DNA of 64,000 bases from Celeribacter sp. PS-C1. Lineage in GTDB: Bacteria > Pseudomonadota > Alphaproteobacteria > Rhodobacterales > Rhodobacteraceae. Positions 44,219 through 54,301 of the stretch are shown here, piece after piece. Below the pieces are notes generated by a model, which saw only the letters and a list, made by a program, of their open reading frames with translations, was not told the origin of the DNA and ran no database searches. Position 1 is the stretch's first letter. Every line of letters starts with the position of its first letter. The position numbers and the translations under genes were made by a program. Location: NCBI RefSeq assembly GCF_019429625.1, contig NZ_JAHXRW010000010.1, positions 62,001-126,000 on the forward strand. Reading direction: 5' to 3'.

Positions 44219-45250
44219 TCACTGTGGCACGACAGCCCAGTAATCCAGATCCAACAAAACATCGGGGTGATACTTGCCCTCTTCGGTCTTATAGGCGAAC
44301 TCCGGCGCGCCGTGTTTGTAGGCCACAAGTCTGAGCCGCAGCGCACCAACACCTGGCGCATCCGTTTCCGCCTTATCGAGCACCTCGGTATAGGCCCGCA
44401 CGGTATCGCCGGTGAAACAGGGGTTGGCATGCGCGCCGCCGTTCAGACCCACGATCATCTGCGCATTGGCCAGACCGTTGAAAGACAGCGCCCGCGCCAT
44501 CGAAATCACATGGCCGCCATAGATCAGCCGCTTGCCATCCTCGCGATTGGTCGCATCGAAATGCACCTTCGCGGTATTCTGCCAAAGCCGCGTGGCCATC
44601 ATGTGCTCAGCTTCCTCGATGGTCACCCCGTCCACATGGTCGATCTTTTCGCCGATCTCATAGTCGCCAAACCGATGCGGCTCGCCCGCCAGCGTGAAAT
44701 TGTATTTCAGGAAGTCCAGCCCCTCGGGGATCACAAGGTCCTCGGGTGCCACCACCTTGGTCAGTTCCGGGATCACCGTCTCGGGCGCGGGCGCATCCAG
44801 ATCGCCTTTGCGCACCATCACCCAGCGGACATATTCCAGCACCGGCTCGTCGAACTGATTGAGACCCGTCGTGCGCACATAGACCACGCCGGATTTACCA
44901 TTCGAGTTCTGTTTAAGACCGATCACCTCTGAGACCGAGCGCAGCGTATCGCCGGGGTAGACCGGCTTAAGCCACCGCCCCTCGGCATAGCCAAGGTTGG
45001 CGACCGCATTGAGAGAAATATCCGGGACGGTTTTGCCAAAGACCACATGGAAGGCGATCAGATCGTCCACAGGGCTTTTCTCAAGCCCGCAGTTCTCGGC
45101 AAACTCGTCAGAGGAATAAAGCGCATGCCGCGCCGGATAGAGCGCATGATAAAGCGCGCGTTCGCCGCCCGACACGGTGCGCGGCACGGCGTGCTCGATC
45201 ACCTGCCCTACGTGGTAATCCTCAAAAAAACGTCCCGGATTGGTTTTCAC
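44219..45250 (-). CDS. mch: Mesaconyl-CoA hydratase (MaoC-like double hotdog)
   Basis: A 343-residue (R)-specific hydratase converting mesaconyl-C1-CoA to beta-methylmalyl-CoA in the ethylmalonyl-CoA pathway. It opens RFFEDYHVGQVIEHAVPRTVSGGERALYHALYPARHALYSSDEFA and has a second hotdog with RFGDYEIGEKIDHVDGVTIEEAEHMMATRLWQNTAKVHFD and YGGHVISMARALSFNGL. The start is a GTG with GGGAGGA 8 nt upstream. It closes the four-gene unit thioesterase-NnrU-DUF1737-hydratase, an order I also associate with Rhodobacter sphaeroides. Confidence 0.92.
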   Translation of the reverse strand: MKTNPGRFFEDYHVGQVIEHAVPRTVSGGERALYHALYPARHALYSSDEFAENCGLEKSPVDDLIAFHVVFGKTVPDISLNAVANLGYAEGRWLKPVYPGDTLRSVSEVIGLKQNSNGKSGVVYVRTTGLNQFDEPVLEYVRWVMVRKGDLDAPAPETVIPELTKVVAPEDLVIPEGLDFLKYNFTLAGEPHRFGDYEIGEKIDHVDGVTIEEAEHMMATRLWQNTAKVHFDATNREDGKRLIYGGHVISMARALSFNGLANAQMIVGLNGGAHANPCFTGDTVRAYTEVLDKAETDAPGVGALRLRLVAYKHGAPEFAYKTEEGKYHPDVLLDLDYWAVVPQ

Positions 45251-45266
45251 CTCAATGGTCCTCCCA

Positions 45267-45470
45267 CTATAGCTGTCCCAGCTTCACCTCGGGCGAATAT
45301 TCCCCCTCGGCCTCCTTTGTGACCGCCTGCGCGCACCGCATCTTTCCCGATGCGGCGTCGAAGGCGTAGCTGGGGTCGCCATAGAGCGCCCAGCCCTTGT
45401 TCAAAGCCTCTGTCACCTTATGACAAAAGGCCGATGTGTCTTCTTCGGTCAGCAACCTGTAGGCTTTCAT
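45267..45470 (-). CDS. DUF1737 small protein
   Basis: A 67-residue soluble protein: MKAYRLLTEEDTSAFCHKVTEALNKGWALYG, followed by a short strand-rich tail with YSPEVKLGQL. This fits the DUF1737 pattern. GGGAGTGAGAG lies directly before the ATG. It sits between the NnrU-like gene and mesaconyl-CoA hydratase with gaps of 11 and 16 nt, so it is part of the same transcript. Its position in an ethylmalonyl-CoA operon is the only hint of role. Confidence 0.8.
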   Translation of the reverse strand: MKAYRLLTEEDTSAFCHKVTEALNKGWALYGDPSYAFDAASGKMRCAQAVTKEAEGEYSPEVKLGQL

Positions 45471-45481
45471 CTCTCACTCCC

Positions 45482-46033
45482 TCACATCGGAAACGGGTTA
45501 TATCCAAGCCAGATATGTATCCCCGCAATCGCGCCGAAGACCACGAGAGAAATCACCACCAGACGAATATCGCCCGCAAGACTGCCGCCTTGATACCGCT
45601 CTGGCGCAGACTCCGAACGGTTGATCAACGTCATCTCGGCGAGCGCCCAAAGGATCATGCCGCCAAAGAGCACGAGAGACGCCGCATCAGAATTCACCAA
45701 GAGATGCGCCACAGCCCAAACCACCACACCGGTCAGCATCGGGTGCCGCATCTTGGCCCGCAGACGGCTTTTCGATTGGCCGACCCCAAACAGAAGCACT
45801 GCGATTATCATCAGCGTGTTGTTCACATGGCGCAGATAGGGTGGCAGGGCGTAGAGATCGTAAGTCTCGCTCATCCGGAACCCCACCACCATCAACACGA
45901 GGCCGATGAGGTTGCCCGTTGCAACAAGCGCTGGTCCCTTCTTATCGCCGAGTGCCGCGCGAGCCTCCGGCATCAGTCGTTTGAAAAGATGGGAGCCGCA
46001 CCAGATCAGCAGGCCCAGGATGAGAAGAGGCAT
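45482..46033 (-). CDS. NnrU family membrane protein
   Basis: A 183-residue protein with five or so membrane segments. It has the family features LIWCGSHLFKRLMPEARAALGDKKG, the middle MRHPMLTGVVVWAVAHLLVNSDAASLVLFGG and a final HIWLGYNPF. NnrU is known near denitrification genes and is related to a fatty-acid or isoprenoid methyltransferase-like membrane fold; its reaction is not known. It starts 3 nt after the malyl-CoA thioesterase stop, with GGAG 6 nt upstream. Confidence 0.85.
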   Translation of the reverse strand: MPLLILGLLIWCGSHLFKRLMPEARAALGDKKGPALVATGNLIGLVLMVVGFRMSETYDLYALPPYLRHVNNTLMIIAVLLFGVGQSKSRLRAKMRHPMLTGVVVWAVAHLLVNSDAASLVLFGGMILWALAEMTLINRSESAPERYQGGSLAGDIRLVVISLVVFGAIAGIHIWLGYNPFPM

Positions 46034-46036
46034 AAT

Positions 46037-46891
46037 TTACTCCATGGCTAAAATCGCTTCGTGTTTCGCAAGCATCGCTCGCGCCGTCACAATATGCAGA
46101 TTTTCCACGATTTTCCCATCAACAACCGCAACGCCTTCGCCTTTTGCCTCAGCGTCCTCAAAAGCCGCAATCTGACGCTGGGCCAGAGCGATCTCTGCCT
46201 CGCTTGGTGCGAAGGCCGCGTTGGCAATCTCCAGCTGCGCCGGGTGAATGAGCGTCTTGCCATCAAAGCCCATGTCGCGCCCCTGCTCGCATTCGGCCTT
46301 GAGACCTTCGTCGTCTTTGAAGGCATTATAGACGCCGTCGAGGCAAATCACCCCATAGGCGCGCGCCGCGATCAGGCACATATGGAGCCCGCCCATCATC
46401 GGAAGGCGGTCGGCCCGGAACCGCGTGTTCAACTCTTTCGCCAGATCGTTCGTCCCCATGACGAACCCTGCCATGCGCGGATGCGCGGCGATCTCGGCGG
46501 CGTTCAGCATCCCCTTCGGCGTTTCCATCATCGCCCAGAGCGGCACATCGGGAATGGCCTGCGCCAGTTCTTCGACCATTTCGGCGCTCTCGACCTTCGG
46601 CAGGAGAATCCCGTCAATGTCGGCGCCAACGAAGGCCGCCACATCATCGCGTCCCCACTGGGTATCAAAGCCGTTCACCCGCACGATTTTGGCACGATTG
46701 CCGTAACCACCCTGAGCGAGGGCCTCTTTCAAGAGTGCGCGCGCGTTTACCTTTTCATCCGGCGACACAGCATCTTCGAGATCAAAAAGGATCGCGTCAC
46801 AGGCCAACCCCTTGGCCTTTTCCAGCGCACGTTCTTTCGAACCGGGGATGTAGAGAGCCGAACGATAGGGACGGTTGGCGACTTGGGTCAT
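46037..46891 (-). CDS. mcl2: L-malyl-CoA thioesterase / CoA-ester lyase family (Mcl2-like)
   Basis: A 284-residue CitE-like TIM-barrel enzyme. It opens RPYRSALYIPGSKERALEKAKGLACDAILFDLEDAVSPDEK and has GILLPKVESAEMVEEL, WAMMETPKGMLNAAEIA, MGTNDLAKELN and GFDGKTLIHPAQLEIANAAF. Its length and company (first gene of the operon with mesaconyl-CoA hydratase) point to the (3S)-malyl-CoA thioesterase Mcl2, which turns malyl-CoA into malate and CoA, rather than the longer Mcl1 lyase. Lyase activity is not excluded. The ATG at 46891 has GGAGG 11 nt upstream; the frame is open for 18 more codons. Confidence 0.85.
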   Translation of the reverse strand: MTQVANRPYRSALYIPGSKERALEKAKGLACDAILFDLEDAVSPDEKVNARALLKEALAQGGYGNRAKIVRVNGFDTQWGRDDVAAFVGADIDGILLPKVESAEMVEELAQAIPDVPLWAMMETPKGMLNAAEIAAHPRMAGFVMGTNDLAKELNTRFRADRLPMMGGLHMCLIAARAYGVICLDGVYNAFKDDEGLKAECEQGRDMGFDGKTLIHPAQLEIANAAFAPSEAEIALAQRQIAAFEDAEAKGEGVAVVDGKIVENLHIVTARAMLAKHEAILAME

Positions 46892-46907
46892 TTGATTCTT
46901 TTCCTCC

Positions 46908-46924
46908 GCAATATTATTGCGCAA
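46908..46924 (-). promoter_or_regulatory. Palindromes just upstream of the malyl-CoA thioesterase ribosome site
   Basis: GCAATA-T-TATTGC (46908-46920) overlaps a second palindrome, TTGCGCAA (46917-46924). Both sit directly upstream of the Shine-Dalgarno (46903-46907) of the first gene of the ethylmalonyl-CoA operon. A bound repressor there would block transcript elongation or initiation. Confidence 0.4.
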
Positions 46925-47158
46925 GAGGCCACACAAACGCACCAATCTGCAAGGGTAAATTTTCCGCAGCGCAGAATTTCTCCACGTTGCGCCCTATGAA
47001 AACCTCCCTGAGCGCGGTCGGGCAACCGCTTTCTTAACCCTTTTTCGGCAGGCTCATGTTCACACCGGGACGTCAAAACGAGGGATACCCCAGCACCGGA
47101 CGCCGCGCGTCATTTCTTTTGCAAAGCATGACGCGCCAAAACGGAAAAGGACAAGACG

Positions 47159-47476
47159 ATGATGACACGGATTGCCACTCTGACCGGAGCCGCTCTGCTC
47201 GTGGCTACGACGATTATTGCCACCCCAGCTATGGCGCAACAAAACTGCGCCCAGCGCGCTCAAATCTTGGACAGGCTCGCAAGCAAATATGGCGAAAGCC
47301 GCCAATCCATCGGTCTCGCGCCCAATAATGGCGTGGTCGAGGTCTTCGCCTCCACCGAGACCGGCACCTGGACGATCCTGATGACCACGCCCAACGGCGT
47401 CAGCTGCCTGATCGCCTCCGGTCAGGCCTATGAGACCCTCGCCGAAGTGGCCGTCACGAAAGGCGATGACGCTTAA
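47159..47476 (+). CDS. Conserved hypothetical exported protein
   Basis: A 105-residue protein with a clear Sec signal ending ATPAMA. The 80-residue mature part starts QQNCAQRAQILDRLASKYGESRQSIGLAPNNGVVEVFAS and includes WTILMTTPNGVSCLIASG, with two Cys that could form a disulfide. I recall similar short periplasmic proteins across Rhodobacterales but know no function. AAAAGGA lies 7 nt before the first of two adjoining ATGs. Its last bases overlap the convergent TSUP gene by 4 nt. Confidence 0.8.
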   Translation: MMTRIATLTGAALLVATTIIATPAMAQQNCAQRAQILDRLASKYGESRQSIGLAPNNGVVEVFASTETGTWTILMTTPNGVSCLIASGQAYETLAEVAVTKGDDA

Positions 47477-48228
47477 GCCGCCAGAACCTCCCAGATCAGT
47501 TTGCTCCCGGTGATCAGAAGAAACACATAGGCCAACCCGAAAAACAGCTTTTCCGGCACTTTGTGATGCATCCAGACCCCAGCCAACACACCGACGACAG
47601 CCGCCGGGATAAGGGTCAGATCAGCGATCGAAGTCTCTTTCGAGAAAATACCGACAAAGGCGTAGGGCACGACTTTCATCAGGTTCACCGCCCAGAAGGT
47701 CAGCACACTCGACGCTTGATAGGTCGTCTTATCCATCCGCTTTGACAGCATATAGACAGCGGCAGGTGGGCCTCCGGCATGGGAAATGAAACTGGTGAGC
47801 CCCGTGACCGCGCCCCAAAACAGCCCCGCACCCGTGCCAAGCTCACGTTTCGGCGGGGTGATCCAGCGCCGCGCTTTTGCCAGCTGCCAGACCACAAATC
47901 CAATTGCGACAATCCCGATCAAAAGCTTGAACACCGCAGGATCGGCCACGCCATAAAGCAACGTTCCGATCACAATTCCGGGAATGGCCCCCAGGATGAG
48001 AACACCCGCCACGCGCATATCCCATTTGCGCCAAAACAGTTTAACGGCGGTCACATCCATGACCATCAGCAATGGCAACATCAGTCCCACCGCCTGCCCC
48101 GGCGTGAGAATCAAGGCCAGAAAAGGCGTGGCCGCAAAGGCGGCAGCAGAACCGAAACCTCCCTTGGACATGCCCGCAAAAATCACCGCCGGCACGGCAA
48201 AAAGGTAGAAATTGAGATCAAGCGTCAT
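47473..48228 (-). CDS. TauE/SafE (TSUP) family membrane transporter
   Basis: A 251-residue membrane protein with about eight segments and the motifs IFAGMSKGGFGSAAAF and GLTSFISHAGGPPAAVYML, typical of the subgroup annotated as sulfite exporter or permease. It is distinct from the longer TSUP protein at 27.5 kb. I start at the ATG at 48228; 20 upstream in-frame residues are charged and unlike a membrane start. Substrate unknown. Confidence 0.87.
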   Translation of the reverse strand: MTLDLNFYLFAVPAVIFAGMSKGGFGSAAAFAATPFLALILTPGQAVGLMLPLLMVMDVTAVKLFWRKWDMRVAGVLILGAIPGIVIGTLLYGVADPAVFKLLIGIVAIGFVVWQLAKARRWITPPKRELGTGAGLFWGAVTGLTSFISHAGGPPAAVYMLSKRMDKTTYQASSVLTFWAVNLMKVVPYAFVGIFSKETSIADLTLIPAAVVGVLAGVWMHHKVPEKLFFGLAYVFLLITGSKLIWEVLAA

Positions 48229-48282
48229 CAGCACAGCCTTTGGGCAACGAGAGGTTTTTCCCTGAAAATATCGAGGGGTTAG

Positions 48283-49353
<1,071 letters not shown>

Positions 49354-49376
49354 TCTCGAAAGAGAGTGAGACATTC

Positions 49377-49407
49377 AAAGCCCGCGGACATGCTCCGCGG
49401 GCTTTTT
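49377..49407 (+). terminator. Rho-independent terminator of mdh
   Basis: A 12-bp perfect stem, AAAGCCCGCGGA (49377-49388) and TCCGCGGGCTTT (49394-49405), with loop CATGC, followed by TT and C. Confidence 0.92.
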
Positions 49408-49575
49408 CGTATTTCGCGAGACCTGCACCCCTGCTAACCTGATGCAAATGCTTCAAAAGCTTGCCAGAAACCGAGAGCAGAGCGACGTTATCTTGACCTC
49501 TTACGCATCCCGAAACCCGACCCAACCCCGCGTTTTGCTTTCTGCGAGAAAGATCGAGGGGTCGTTTCTTTTGGA

Positions 49576-50586
49576 ATGGGTCGCCTGATGACGGGGACGC
49601 CTCCCACTTGGGCCGTCGCAGCTCTGGGCGACGAACCCGCGCCTCTGATTGCCGCCTTCGCCCGACATCACCTAGCCATCGGCGCCGCTGAGGTTCACGT
49701 GTTTTTGGATCGACCGAACCCGGAAGTCGAAAAGTTGATCGGGGACCGTGACGGGGTTTCCATCACGACCTGCGATCAATCCTATTGGGCGCGTGTGAAC
49801 AACGGCAAGCGGCCGGAACGCCACACAGGTCGGCAGAAATTCGTCTCCACGAGCGTTTACAATACCTCCTCTTGCGATTGGCTCCTGCATTGCGATGTCG
49901 ATGAATTCATCGCCGATGGTACAGCGCTCTCGAAGGCGCTTGGCAAGGCAGATCGCACCAAGGGGCTCGTCATCCGCAATGCAGAACGCGTCTACCTGCC
50001 CGGCGCTCCGGGTGAGATGTTATTCGAGGGCGGGTTCCGGCAGCCTGTTGCCCTTGAGGAGGACGAGATGCAATCGCTTTACGGGCGGTTCAGCAAGTTC
50101 CTTTCCCAAGGCTTCACCGGCCATCGCACTGGTAAGACCATCGTACCTACCGGGCAGGCCTGGGAAATGGGCGTGCATTATCCGAAAATTCTGGCGGATG
50201 GCTCCAGACCGCCTGTGGTCTCGACCGAAAGACGTCTTTTGCTGCATTTCGACGGGCTGACACCGCTGCATTACGCGATAAAGCTGCTCAAGAAATCATT
50301 CGAGAATTACTCCGGCCCGAAACGCAAACTCGGCGCGGCGCGCGAGGCGCAATACCGCTTTGCTCGCAACCACGCCGATCGCCCGCGCGAGATCCTGCGG
50401 CTGGTGGAGGGGGTACAATCGCTTGATACCCGCCAGGCGGAAAGCCTCTTGGCACTCGACCGGTTGCGCCTCGATCCCTTTATGCCCAAAGACTGTGACG
50501 ATCTTGATCTGACACGCGCCACATTCGATGCGCTGTTGCGGGAGAGGGACGGCGAGATTTTGGCCAAGGCCGGACTTGATATGTAA
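49576..50586 (+). CDS. Glycosyltransferase family 2-like protein
   Basis: A 336-residue cytoplasmic protein. Early WAVAALGDEPAPLIAAFARHHLAIGAAEVHVFLD and the metal-binding SCDWLLHCDVDEFI (DxD) match the bacterial Glyco_tranf_2_4/DUF-type glycosyltransferases found in exopolysaccharide or capsule loci. Here no such locus is nearby, and the gene stands between mdh and an outer-membrane protein gene. The start could also be the ATG at 49588. Donor and acceptor unknown. Confidence 0.78.
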   Translation: MGRLMTGTPPTWAVAALGDEPAPLIAAFARHHLAIGAAEVHVFLDRPNPEVEKLIGDRDGVSITTCDQSYWARVNNGKRPERHTGRQKFVSTSVYNTSSCDWLLHCDVDEFIADGTALSKALGKADRTKGLVIRNAERVYLPGAPGEMLFEGGFRQPVALEEDEMQSLYGRFSKFLSQGFTGHRTGKTIVPTGQAWEMGVHYPKILADGSRPPVVSTERRLLLHFDGLTPLHYAIKLLKKSFENYSGPKRKLGAAREAQYRFARNHADRPREILRLVEGVQSLDTRQAESLLALDRLRLDPFMPKDCDDLDLTRATFDALLRERDGEILAKAGLDM

Positions 50587-50600
50587 AAAAACGGACACGA

Positions 50601-50627
50601 AAAAGCCGGACACATGGCCCGGCTTTT
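50601..50627. terminator. Bidirectional terminator between glycosyltransferase and outer-membrane protein genes
   Basis: Stem AAAAGCCGG (50601-50609) and CCGGCTTTT (50619-50627) around a 9-nt loop. The arms give T tracts on both strands, serving the convergent genes ending at 50586 and 50649. Confidence 0.85.
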
Positions 50628-50648
50628 CTATCGCGTTCCGACGATGGA

Positions 50649-51308
50649 TCAGAAGTTGTAGGTCACACCAAAGTTCAGCGCATTGGTGATGATGTCGCTC
50701 TTAAGGTTGCCGCCGCCATCAAGGTCGACGTCAAGCTGGCTATAGGTGCCTTTGTATTCCGTGAAAACATCCCAGCGGTCGTTCAGCTCATAGCTGGCGC
50801 CCATCACCAAAGCGACGGTCGGACCGGCGATCTGATATTCGATCGTGTCGGTGTTGGCCGTAACCACCTCGACATGCGGGATCACCATCCCGGCGGAGAC
50901 GCTCACATAGGGCGTGAAGCTGTTCCACAGGCCCGGCCAGCGCCAGATCGGACCGACGGTCAGGTTGTTCAACCCGTCGGTGAACTCGAGCGTCGAGAAC
51001 CCGTTTGCCGCCATGTCATCCTCGTCGGCGTAGACCTTGGTGTGGTTGAAATCGGCGATCCAGCCAAAGTTGTCCCGCACCCAGTAGGTGCCGCGAATGC
51101 CGTAATAGGGCGGCATGTCAAAGCTCTTGCCGTCCCAGCCCGTGGTGAAGTCGAAATCATCCACGCCATCGTTGCCCTTCACAGAGCTGTGCGGCGCAGT
51201 TTGGTAGCCGCCGTAGAGAGAGAGGCTGAAATCGCCTGCGTTTGCTGCCAGCGGCGTGGCCAGAAGCGCGACAAGCGCCAATGAGGCTTTCGATCCAGAA
51301 ATATGCAT
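50649..51308 (-). CDS. Outer-membrane beta-barrel protein, LpxQ/lipid A oxidase-like
   Basis: A 219-residue protein with a Sec signal (ASLALVALLATPLAANA) and alternating beta strands ending in Phe (GVTYNF), the outer-membrane signal. The text GDFSLSLYGGYQTAPHSSV, GKSFDMPPYYGIRGTYWV and GLNNLTVGPIWRWPGLWNSFTPYVSVSAG resembles Rhodobacteraceae proteins annotated as lipid A oxidase (LpxQ-like). Oxidase activity is not shown for these and OmpW-like porin function is an alternative. The ATG at 51308 follows CGGGA. It is divergent from sucC across a 371-nt control region. Confidence 0.8.
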   Translation of the reverse strand: MHISGSKASLALVALLATPLAANAGDFSLSLYGGYQTAPHSSVKGNDGVDDFDFTTGWDGKSFDMPPYYGIRGTYWVRDNFGWIADFNHTKVYADEDDMAANGFSTLEFTDGLNNLTVGPIWRWPGLWNSFTPYVSVSAGMVIPHVEVVTANTDTIEYQIAGPTVALVMGASYELNDRWDVFTEYKGTYSQLDVDLDGGGNLKSDIITNALNFGVTYNF

Positions 51309-51539
51309 GATTTTTCCCGAGGTATCCGTGGGTGAGTCTTGCCCTTTGAATACGAAATTCACGTCAAACAGGCAAGGAAAGCGGCCTGTGCAAAGCCGCG
51401 CGAAAGCGTCGCGCCCCGTGATAGAGTGAAGCATGTTAGCGTTAGACACCTCCGTCCCACTCGGACGCACCTCTCTAAAAGCCTCAAATCCGGCTAAAAT
51501 TCCATGGTCGATTCGAAAAACGGATTGGAATATGAATTT

Positions 51540-51570
51540 TGTGATCACACGAAACTTTCCTGTGATCACA
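51540..51570 (+). promoter_or_regulatory. Composite palindromic operator upstream of sucCD
   Basis: Two perfect TGTGATCACA sites (51540-51549 and 51561-51570) flank CGAAACTTTCC; centre-to-centre distance is 21 bp. Runs of T before and A after extend each palindrome. This matches the element upstream of sdhCDAB almost base for base, including a GAAAC(A/T)TTC core. It lies about 110-140 nt before sucC, in the divergent region shared with the outer-membrane protein gene. Confidence 0.78.
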
Positions 51571-51593
51571 AAACGCCAAAACACGGGCGTTTT
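51570..51593 (+). promoter_or_regulatory. Second inverted repeat in the sucC leader
   Basis: AAAACGCC (51570-51577) and GGCGTTTT (51586-51593) form a perfect 8-bp inverted repeat with an 8-nt centre, abutting the downstream TGTGATCACA. It could be another protein site or an RNA hairpin in the leader; no T tract follows. Confidence 0.5.
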
Positions 51594-51679
51594 ACCGCCA
51601 ACAAGCCAAAAAACCATTTCTTATGCCCCGCAGCCAATGGCATACACGGGTCAATCGAACCAGGGAGAGGACATCTCTA

Positions 51680-52873
51680 ATGAATATCCACGAGTATCAG
51701 GCGAAAGCCCTTCTCAAGGAATACGGCGCGCCGGTTTCGGACGGTCGTGTCGTTCTCAATGCAGCCGATGCGAAAACCGCAGCCGGTGAACTTGACGGCC
51801 CACTGTGGGTCGTGAAAGCCCAGATCCACGCAGGTGGTCGCGGCAAAGGTTCCTTCAAGGAAGCTGGCGCTGGCGAAAAAGGCGGCGTGCGCCTCGCGAA
51901 ATCCGTCGAGGAAGCCGCAGAGGAAGCCAACCGCATGCTCGGCCACACGCTGGTCACGCATCAGACCGGCCCGGCAGGCAAGCAAGTGAACCGCATCTAC
52001 ATCGAAGACGGTTCCGACATCGAAAAAGAGCTTTACCTCGCTCTGCTCGTCGATCGTCAATCCTCCCGCGTCTCCATCGTGGCCTCCACCGAAGGCGGCA
52101 TGGACATCGAGGAAGTGGCTGACAAGACGCCCGAGAAAATCCTTTCCTTCTCCATCGACCCGGCCACCGGCCTTCAAGGCTTCCACGGCCGCCGCGTCGC
52201 ATTCGCTCTCGGTCTCGAAGGCAAGCAGGTCAAACAGTGCGCCGCGCTGATTTCCAACCTCTATCGTCTGTTCATCGACAAAGACATGGAGATGCTCGAG
52301 ATCAACCCGCTGATCGTGACCGACACGGGCGATCTGAAATGTCTCGACTGTAAAGCCGGCTTCGACGGCAACGCGCTCTACCGCCACGCCGACATCGTTG
52401 GCCTGCGCGACGAGACCGAAGAAGACCCGAAAGAACTGGCCGCTTCCCAGCACGACCTGAACTACATCGCGCTTGACGGTGAGATCGGCTGCATGGTGAA
52501 CGGTGCGGGTCTGGCGATGGCCACCATGGACATCATCAAACTCTACGGCGCTGAGCCTGCCAACTTCCTCGACGTGGGCGGCGGTGCGACCAAAGAGAAA
52601 GTGACCGAAGCCTTCAAAATCATCACCTCCGATGAGAACGTCAAAGGCATCCTCGTGAACATCTTCGGCGGCATCATGCGTTGCGACATCATCGCCGAAG
52701 GCGTGATCGCGGCTGTGAAAGAAGTCGGCCTGCAGGTTCCGCTCGTTGTGCGCCTCGAAGGCACCAACGTGGAGCTTGGCAAAGAGATCATCAACAACTC
52801 CGGCCTCGACGTGATTGCGGCGGACGATCTCAAAGACGGCGCCCAGAAAATCGTGAAAGCGGTCAAAGGGTAA
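51680..52873 (+). CDS. sucC: Succinyl-CoA synthetase beta subunit
   Basis: A 397-residue ATP-grasp subunit of the enzyme that makes ATP or GTP from succinyl-CoA. It starts [19 protein letters not shown] and has [44 protein letters not shown], and [27 protein letters not shown] lies about 9 nt before the ATG at 51680. It is the first gene of sucC-lipoprotein-sucD under the composite operator. Confidence 0.97.
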   Translation: MNIHEYQAKALLKEYGAPVSDGRVVLNAADAKTAAGELDGPLWVVKAQIHAGGRGKGSFKEAGAGEKGGVRLAKSVEEAAEEANRMLGHTLVTHQTGPAGKQVNRIYIEDGSDIEKELYLALLVDRQSSRVSIVASTEGGMDIEEVADKTPEKILSFSIDPATGLQGFHGRRVAFALGLEGKQVKQCAALISNLYRLFIDKDMEMLEINPLIVTDTGDLKCLDCKAGFDGNALYRHADIVGLRDETEEDPKELAASQHDLNYIALDGEIGCMVNGAGLAMATMDIIKLYGAEPANFLDVGGGATKEKVTEAFKIITSDENVKGILVNIFGGIMRCDIIAEGVIAAVKEVGLQVPLVVRLEGTNVELGKEIINNSGLDVIAADDLKDGAQKIVKAVKG

Positions 52874-52877
52874 CCTG

Positions 52878-53387
52878 ATGCGCCAGTGGGTATCATTCAT
52901 CGCAGTTTCTGCTTTTGCCTTTTCGTTGACGGCTTGCGTCGATGGGACGACATCCCCGACAACTTCGGGACCTGTCGCACCTAGTAGCAAATCCGTCGAC
53001 TTGACGGGCGCAGTGACCCTGTTCCAAAGCGTCTGCTTGGATGGTGCTGCCTCGCCTGCAAAAGCGAAGGCTGCGATCGATGGCCTGCCCATGCGGCAGC
53101 ACCCCGAGACTGGGACCTACTACCACAACAGCCTGAACCTGTCCTTTAAGCTTATCCAAGACGATGGCGTTAGCACGTGTTCGATGGTGTTCGCATCTCG
53201 CGACCCCGCCGGACAACTCGCAATCGCATTCTCAGCAGCCGCCCAATCCGATTCCTCTATCAAAGTGGATGTGGCATCTGGTTACGCTGAAGCTAATGGA
53301 CCCAAAGGCACCAAATTCACTTTCAGACCGGTTCCGATTTCGGGCGACGTTCCCCTCTACAACGCACGTCTGACATCCGGCAAATAA
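52878..53387 (+). CDS. Hypothetical lipoprotein inserted between sucC and sucD
   Basis: A 169-residue protein with a lipoprotein signal ([14 protein letters not shown]; lipobox LTAC, lipidated Cys20), a Ser/Thr/Pro-rich linker, then a compact domain with [27 protein letters not shown] and [18 protein letters not shown]. It starts 4 nt after the sucC stop and ends 13 nt before sucD, so it is translated from the same mRNA. Codon use is somewhat less GC-biased than its neighbours, suggesting later insertion. I recognise no domain. A periplasmic lipoprotein has no evident job with the cytoplasmic synthetase. Confidence 0.8.
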   Translation: MRQWVSFIAVSAFAFSLTACVDGTTSPTTSGPVAPSSKSVDLTGAVTLFQSVCLDGAASPAKAKAAIDGLPMRQHPETGTYYHNSLNLSFKLIQDDGVSTCSMVFASRDPAGQLAIAFSAAAQSDSSIKVDVASGYAEANGPKGTKFTFRPVPISGDVPLYNARLTSGK

Positions 53388-53400
53388 GAGAGATCTGATA

Positions 53401-54288
53401 ATGGCAATTCTCGTAGACGAAAACACCAAGGTGATCTGTCAGGGCTTCACCGGCTCGCAAGGCACCTTCCACTCTGAACAAGCCATCGCGTATGGCACTA
53501 AAATGGTTGGCGGCGTGACCCCGGGCAAAGGTGGTTCGACCCACCTCGACCTGCCGGTCTTCAACTCCGTGCACGAAGCCAAGCACGTCACCGAAGCCAA
53601 TGCTTCCGTGATCTACGTGCCGCCGCCGTTTGCTGCGGACTCCATCCTTGAGGCAATCGACGCCGAGATGGAACTCATCATCTGCATCACCGAGGGCATT
53701 CCGGTGCTCGACATGATGAAGGTGAAGCGCGCGCTGATGGACTCCAAGTCCCGCCTGATCGGTCCGAACTGCCCGGGTGTCATCACGCCGGACGCCTGCA
53801 AAATCGGCATCATGCCGGGTCACATCCACAAGCGTGGCTCCGTGGGCGTCGTAAGCCGCTCTGGCACGCTGACCTATGAGGCTGTGAAACAGACCTCTGA
53901 CTTGGGCCTCGGCCAGTCCACCGCAGTGGGCATCGGCGGCGACCCGATCAAAGGCACCGAGCACATCGACGTACTCGACATGTTCCTCGACGATCCGGAA
54001 ACCACCTCGATCATCATGATCGGTGAAATCGGGGGCTCCGCAGAAGAAGAAGCCGCCGAATTCCTCGCCGAGCAGAAGAAAAAAGGCCGTTGGAAACCGA
54101 CCGCTGGCTTCATCGCAGGCCGCACCGCCCCTCCGGGCCGCCGCATGGGCCACGCAGGCGCCATCGTCGCCGGTGGTAAAGGCGACGCGGAATCCAAGAT
54201 CGAAGCAATGAAATCTGCTGGCATCATCGTGGCCGACAGCCCGGCCACGCTGGGCGAAGCCGTGCAGGAAGCCATTGCCAAAGGCTAA
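53401..54288 (+). CDS. sucD: Succinyl-CoA synthetase alpha subunit
   Basis: A 295-residue subunit with the CoA-binding fold ([31 protein letters not shown]) and the phospho-histidine loop [29 protein letters not shown] lies 9 nt before the ATG. It is separated from sucA by 151 nt that contain two hairpins. Confidence 0.97.
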   Translation: MAILVDENTKVICQGFTGSQGTFHSEQAIAYGTKMVGGVTPGKGGSTHLDLPVFNSVHEAKHVTEANASVIYVPPPFAADSILEAIDAEMELIICITEGIPVLDMMKVKRALMDSKSRLIGPNCPGVITPDACKIGIMPGHIHKRGSVGVVSRSGTLTYEAVKQTSDLGLGQSTAVGIGGDPIKGTEHIDVLDMFLDDPETTSIIMIGEIGGSAEEEAAEFLAEQKKKGRWKPTAGFIAGRTAPPGRRMGHAGAIVAGGKGDAESKIEAMKSAGIIVADSPATLGEAVQEAIAKG

Positions 54289-54301
54289 GGCGTAAAGCGC
54301 C

